In this document: one piece after another, positions 60,514 to 64,000 of the stretch
Layout: each line of letters begins with the position of its first letter
Numbering within the stretch: position 1 is the first letter of the stretch
Assembly (NCBI GenBank): GCA_963791625.1
Contig: CAWBTA010000006.1
Coordinates: 682,001 to 746,000, forward strand
DNA: 64,000 nt
Reading direction: 5' to 3'
From: JANMCE01 sp963791625
GTDB lineage: Bacteria; Actinomycetota; Acidimicrobiia; Acidimicrobiales; Ilumatobacteraceae
The notes under the pieces: generated by a model
The model's database searches: none
Told to the model about the DNA's origin: nothing
The model's input: only the letters and a program-made list of their open reading frames with translations
Translations under genes and position numbers: made by a program

Positions 60514-63027
60514 ATGGCGCTTCTTGACCTCATGCCCCCCGTGGGGTCCGATCCATCCGATGTGTTGGACGCGTTCGCAACCTGGGCGACCGATGGCGGG
60601 CGGCCTTTGTATGCGCATCAGGAGGATGCGGGTCTTGCACTGGCCGGTGGCGATCACGTGGTGCTGGCGACCCCGACGGGGTCGGGGAAATCGCTTGTCG
60701 CCGTGGCAGGAATCCTGCTGGCGCTGAACCGAGGTGAGCGGGCGGTGTGGACCGCTCCCATCAAGGCGCTGGTGGCCGAGAAGTTTTTTGAGTTGGTCGA
60801 ACTGCTCGGCTCTGACAACGTCGGGCTGGCTACCGGAGATGCTTCGATCAACCAGGACGCGCCGGTGCTGGTCTGCACGTCGGAGGTGTTCGCTCACCAG
60901 GCGCTCGGGGAGGGCGACCTCACGCCAGCCGAGGGAGGCATGGGGTTCGCCTGTCTGGACGAGTTCCACTACTACGGCGATCACGATCGCGGCTGGGCGT
61001 GGCAGGTTCCGTTGCTGTCGGCCAAGCACTGCCAGTTCCTGTTGATGTCGGCCACCCTCGGAGACATGACGTTTATCGCCAACGACCTACAGGAGCGCTC
61101 CGGTCGACCGGTCACCGAGGTCACCGCGGTAACACGGCCCACACCGCTCTATCACGCCTGGCGGATGACGCCGGTGGCCGACAGCGTGACCGCCGCGGTC
61201 GAAGCCGGACTGTGGCCCGTCTACGTCGTCCACTCCACGCAGGCATCCGCCATCGAGCGAGCCAGTGCCCTCGTGAGCCTGCCACTCACCACCCGTCCGC
61301 AGCGTGAGGCGATCGCCGCGGCGTTGGCCGAAACCAAGTTCGCCAAGGGTTTCGGCGTCACCCTCGCGCGGCTCCTGCGCAACGGCGTGGGTGTGCATCA
61401 CGCCGGTATGTTGCCGCGCTACCGCCGTCTGGTGGAACGCCTGGCCGGCGAGGGTTTGCTGCCGGTTATTTGCGGTACCGACACGCTCGGTGTCGGCGTG
61501 AACATACCGATTCGCACGGTGCTGATGACGGCGCTCACCAAGTTCGATGGCGAGCGGGTACGTACCCTGCAAGCTCGGGAATTCCACCAACTCGCCGGTC
61601 GCGCCGGTCGTCCCGGCTTCGACCCGGACGGCCATGTGTGGGCTCAGGCACCCGAGCACATCATCGACAATGAGCGGGCGTTAGCGAAGGCTGGCGACGA
61701 TCCGAAGGCTCGCCGCAAGGTGTCGAAGTCCGCGCCGCCGAAGGGCTTCGTGCACTACGACGAAAAGACCTTCGAGCGACTGGTAGCTTCACGGCCCGAG
61801 CCACTCGTTTCTCGGTTCAGAGTCTCGCCCGACCTGCTCGCGGTGGTGCTTGCTCGACTCGATGGGCCCGTTGCGTTGAAGGAATTGCTGCGCACGAACC
61901 ATGACGCGGAGGCGAAGCGCCGTCGCCACCTCCGGCGGGCCATCCGGGTCTACAAAGCGCTCGAAGCGGCCGGTGTCGCGGCGCGCATTCGGGATCCTGA
62001 AGGCCGCGCCATCGGCGTCACCATCGGCTCGCTCGTCGACGGCAGCGATGAGCGCTCGACCTTACGTTTCGCCTCACCGCTCACCCCGTTCGCCATCGAG
62101 GTGATGTCCACCCTCGACCAAGAGGACCCGAACTATCACCTCGACATCGTGAGCGTGGTGGAGAGCGTTATCGACGACCCCCGCCAGATCCTCTTCGCCC
62201 AAAAGGACCTGGCCCGTGGCATCGAACTGGCCCGCCTCAAATCCGAGGGCGTCGAGTACGAAGCCCGCATCGCAGCGCTCGACAGCGTGACCTGGCCGAT
62301 GCCCCAGGCAGAGCTGATCGAAGGCTGCTTCGCCACCTACCTGGAGCACCACCCCTGGATCGAAGAGCGGCCGTCGCCGAAGGGCATCGTGCGCGAGATG
62401 CTGGAGAGCGGGGAAACGTTCGGCGGCTTCATCCACCGCTACAAGATCGAACGCTCCGAAGGCTTGTTGCTGCGCTATCTGAGCGATGCCTGGCGCACAC
62501 TCGACCGGTCACTGGCCGACGAGGCCTACACGCCGATGGTGGAAGATGTCGTCACTTGGCTGGGTGATCTCATCCGCGCCACCGACGCCAGCCTGCTTGA
62601 GGAATACCAGGTCCTCTCGGGCGGTCCTGTCGTCACCTATGAGGCGCCGACCGCGCCCGGCCCGCAAGGTCCGCCGCGAGCATGGCGCACGGCTGTCCGC
62701 ACCGCGATGTTCGCATGGGTGGAATTGCTGGCCCGCCACGCCTACGACCAACTCGGTGCCCGCACCGAGTGGCCGTCGTACCAACTGGCCAACGCCCTCA
62801 CGCCGTACTGGGCCGAACACGGTTCGATCTCGATAGACGCAGCCGCCCGCGCCAACGCACTGTTCACCATCACCGAAGAGCCCGGTCGATGGATCGTGCG
62901 CCAGCAGTTGGTCGACCCCGAAGACACCGGCGAATGGTCCATCACGGCCACCGTCGATCTGGCCGAAGCCTTCGACAACGGCACACCCCACCTCGTATTG
63001 GAATCGATCACCAGTTCAGCGCTGTAG
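60514..63027 (+). CDS. DEAD/DEAH-box helicase of the DUF3516 (Ski2-like) family
   Basis: An 837-residue SF2 helicase. Motif I ATPTGSGKS (residues about 53-61), motif II LDEFHYY (DEFH box), motif III MSATLGD, then VHHAGMLPRYRRLVE, GTDTLGVGVNIP and motif VI HQLAGRAGRPG. The C-terminal half (about 430-837) is the DUF3516 region. Similar actinobacterial proteins resemble Ski2/Mtr4 and are presumed RNA helicases. ATG 60514 is the first start in frame. Confidence 0.93.
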   Translation: MALLDLMPPVGSDPSDVLDAFATWATDGGRPLYAHQEDAGLALAGGDHVVLATPTGSGKSLVAVAGILLALNRGERAVWTAPIKALVAEKFFELVELLGSDNVGLATGDASINQDAPVLVCTSEVFAHQALGEGDLTPAEGGMGFACLDEFHYYGDHDRGWAWQVPLLSAKHCQFLLMSATLGDMTFIANDLQERSGRPVTEVTAVTRPTPLYHAWRMTPVADSVTAAVEAGLWPVYVVHSTQASAIERASALVSLPLTTRPQREAIAAALAETKFAKGFGVTLARLLRNGVGVHHAGMLPRYRRLVERLAGEGLLPVICGTDTLGVGVNIPIRTVLMTALTKFDGERVRTLQAREFHQLAGRAGRPGFDPDGHVWAQAPEHIIDNERALAKAGDDPKARRKVSKSAPPKGFVHYDEKTFERLVASRPEPLVSRFRVSPDLLAVVLARLDGPVALKELLRTNHDAEAKRRRHLRRAIRVYKALEAAGVAARIRDPEGRAIGVTIGSLVDGSDERSTLRFASPLTPFAIEVMSTLDQEDPNYHLDIVSVVESVIDDPRQILFAQKDLARGIELARLKSEGVEYEARIAALDSVTWPMPQAELIEGCFATYLEHHPWIEERPSPKGIVREMLESGETFGGFIHRYKIERSEGLLLRYLSDAWRTLDRSLADEAYTPMVEDVVTWLGDLIRATDASLLEEYQVLSGGPVVTYEAPTAPGPQGPPRAWRTAVRTAMFAWVELLARHAYDQLGARTEWPSYQLANALTPYWAEHGSISIDAAARANALFTITEEPGRWIVRQQLVDPEDTGEWSITATVDLAEAFDNGTPHLVLESITSSAL

Positions 63028-63078
63028 AATGCGGCTCTGTTTCCCGAACGATTTCACCCGTGTGAAATCCAGCAGGAA

Positions 63079-64000
63079 TTAGACGTCCCGCCAGGGGACC
63101 TGGGCGGGCCAGCGGCCTTGTCCACCGCCGAGGGCTCGGAAGTCGGCGAGGGTGCGGTCGGTATGGGTGGCGCGCCAGGTGAGCATGCGCTGCGCATACG
63201 ACAACACGATGGCCGGGTCGGTCTGCAGCGTCTGCCATGTGGGGTCGAGAGCCAGGTCGAAGCAGAGCGACGATCCGTCCCCGAAGTGCACGTAGGCACC
63301 GTCAGCGTCATGCAGTGCGGCGACGTTGTTCGCTCCCAATCGCCGGTCCCACGGCCACGAACCAATCGATCCGCCGAGGAAGCCGTCACGCCAGTCGAAC
63401 TCGTGATGGGCGGCGTCGCGCCAGATCGGGGGAGTGCTGCCCCGCACGAAGGGCATCAAGGAGAAGCCGTCGCACTGACTGGGTACCGGCAGTCCAAGCG
63501 CTTCAAGAATGGTTGGCATGATGTCGATGTTCTCGGTGACCTCATCAACGACCGAACCGAACGCAGCCGGGCTGCGCGGGTCGCGCACGATGCCCGGGAT
63601 ATGGAAGCTCTCGGGGAAGAACCCGAGCTTGCCGAGCAGTCCGCGGTCACCCATCTGTTCGCCGTGATCGGCGGTGACGATGATGAGCGTGTTGTCCCAC
63701 GAACCGTTCTCCTGCATGGCTGCCCACAGTCGGCCGAGTTGGTGATCGACCTCGCTGACCATGCCGTAGTACTGCGCCTGCAACTCGGTGAAGGACCGAT
63801 CGGTCGGTGGCACGCAACGAACGTCGCCAAGCATGACCGACACGAGCGGATGCAGATCGGGTTGCGCTGGCAATACCGACGGCAAGGCGTCCTCGTCGTA
63901 CATGGCCGAGAAGCGACCGGCCGCGTTGTACGGCGGATGGGGACGCAGGTACGACGCATGGGCGAACCATGGCGCATCCTGCGCGTCGATCCAATCGGTC
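63079..64000 (-). CDS. Sulfatase / phosphonate monoester hydrolase family protein (partial)
   Basis: The frame runs off the right edge, giving at least 307 codons of the C-terminal half. WFAHASYLRPHPPYNAAGRF, LIIVTADHGEQMGDRGL with the metal Asp-His, PGIVRDPR and the closing SLCFDLALDPTWQTLQTDP are typical of alkaline-phosphatase-superfamily sulfatases and phosphonate monoesterases. The nucleophile Cys/Ser motif lies outside the window, so the class cannot be decided. Confidence 0.85.
   Translation of the reverse strand, partial: TDWIDAQDAPWFAHASYLRPHPPYNAAGRFSAMYDEDALPSVLPAQPDLHPLVSVMLGDVRCVPPTDRSFTELQAQYYGMVSEVDHQLGRLWAAMQENGSWDNTLIIVTADHGEQMGDRGLLGKLGFFPESFHIPGIVRDPRSPAAFGSVVDEVTENIDIMPTILEALGLPVPSQCDGFSLMPFVRGSTPPIWRDAAHHEFDWRDGFLGGSIGSWPWDRRLGANNVAALHDADGAYVHFGDGSSLCFDLALDPTWQTLQTDPAIVLSYAQRMLTWRATHTDRTLADFRALGGGQGRWPAQVPWRDV

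Overview
The window is about 64 kb of high-GC DNA, densely coded on both strands with short gaps and many 1-4 bp stop/start overlaps. Gene content points to an actinobacterium, most likely of the class Acidimicrobiia (Ilumatobacter-like). Supporting signs are a DUF222/HNH endonuclease, an AbiEi/DUF559 protein, an F420-type DUF385 reductase, a DUF3516 helicase, LytR-rsfS linkage and strong GGAGG-type ribosome binding sites. The genus assignment is inference; there is no rRNA in the window.

Layout. 0-10 kb: end of a LytR-type gene, rsfS, an ABM-domain membrane protein, thiD overlapping a divergent SHMT-like gene, then catabolic and redox enzymes (nitronate monooxygenase family, proline racemase family, zinc alcohol dehydrogenase, M24 peptidase, a phosphotransferase and its convergent unknown neighbour). 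10-14.6 kb: metal handling (CDF exporter, copZ-copA) around an AbiEi/DUF559 gene bracketed by two identical 48-bp hairpins. 14.7-19 kb: a bacterial eRF1-like protein, a beta-CASP RNase and a glycosyltransferase. 19-23.4 kb: an SDR-cyclase-GMC-antiporter operon. 23.4-31 kb: HNH protein, debranching enzyme diverging from a GH63 glycosidase, and a disulfide oxidoreductase. 31-36 kb: anti-sigma/ECF sigma, erythromycin-esterase family protein, glycosyltransferase, Leu/Val dehydrogenase. 36-45 kb: a giant secreted phosphodiesterase/5'-nucleotidase diverging from a complete nucleoside-type BMP ABC transporter. 45-50 kb: small stress-type proteins, an F420-type reductase, and an MprF-like pair (flippase plus lysyl-transferase fused to a rhomboid-like domain). 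50-64 kb: isochorismatase-like hydrolase, a broken DUF4143 ATPase beside tRNA-Ala(GGC), two class III aminotransferases, leuS, an acyl-AMP ligase, a DUF3516 helicase and a partial sulfatase.

The most interesting pattern is regulatory. Palindromes resembling the mycobacterial DosR/DevR box (core GGGAC-N4-GTCCC) recur in promoter gaps at about 14676, 16003, 32025, 33455, 39663, 45001 and 49760. They precede genes of the kinds found in the DosR dormancy regulon (eRF1-like protein, erythromycin-esterase domain protein) or of plausible stress function (RNase, glycosyltransferase, F420 reductase neighbourhood). This suggests a dormancy/hypoxia-type regulon in this lineage. No DosR/DosS genes lie in the window, and the motif was scored by eye.

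Four genes (copA, the Kef-type antiporter, the debranching enzyme, the disulfide oxidoreductase) carry small frame disruptions in otherwise well-conserved proteins. So many in 64 kb suggests residual indel errors in the sequence rather than four independent pseudogenes; raw reads would decide.
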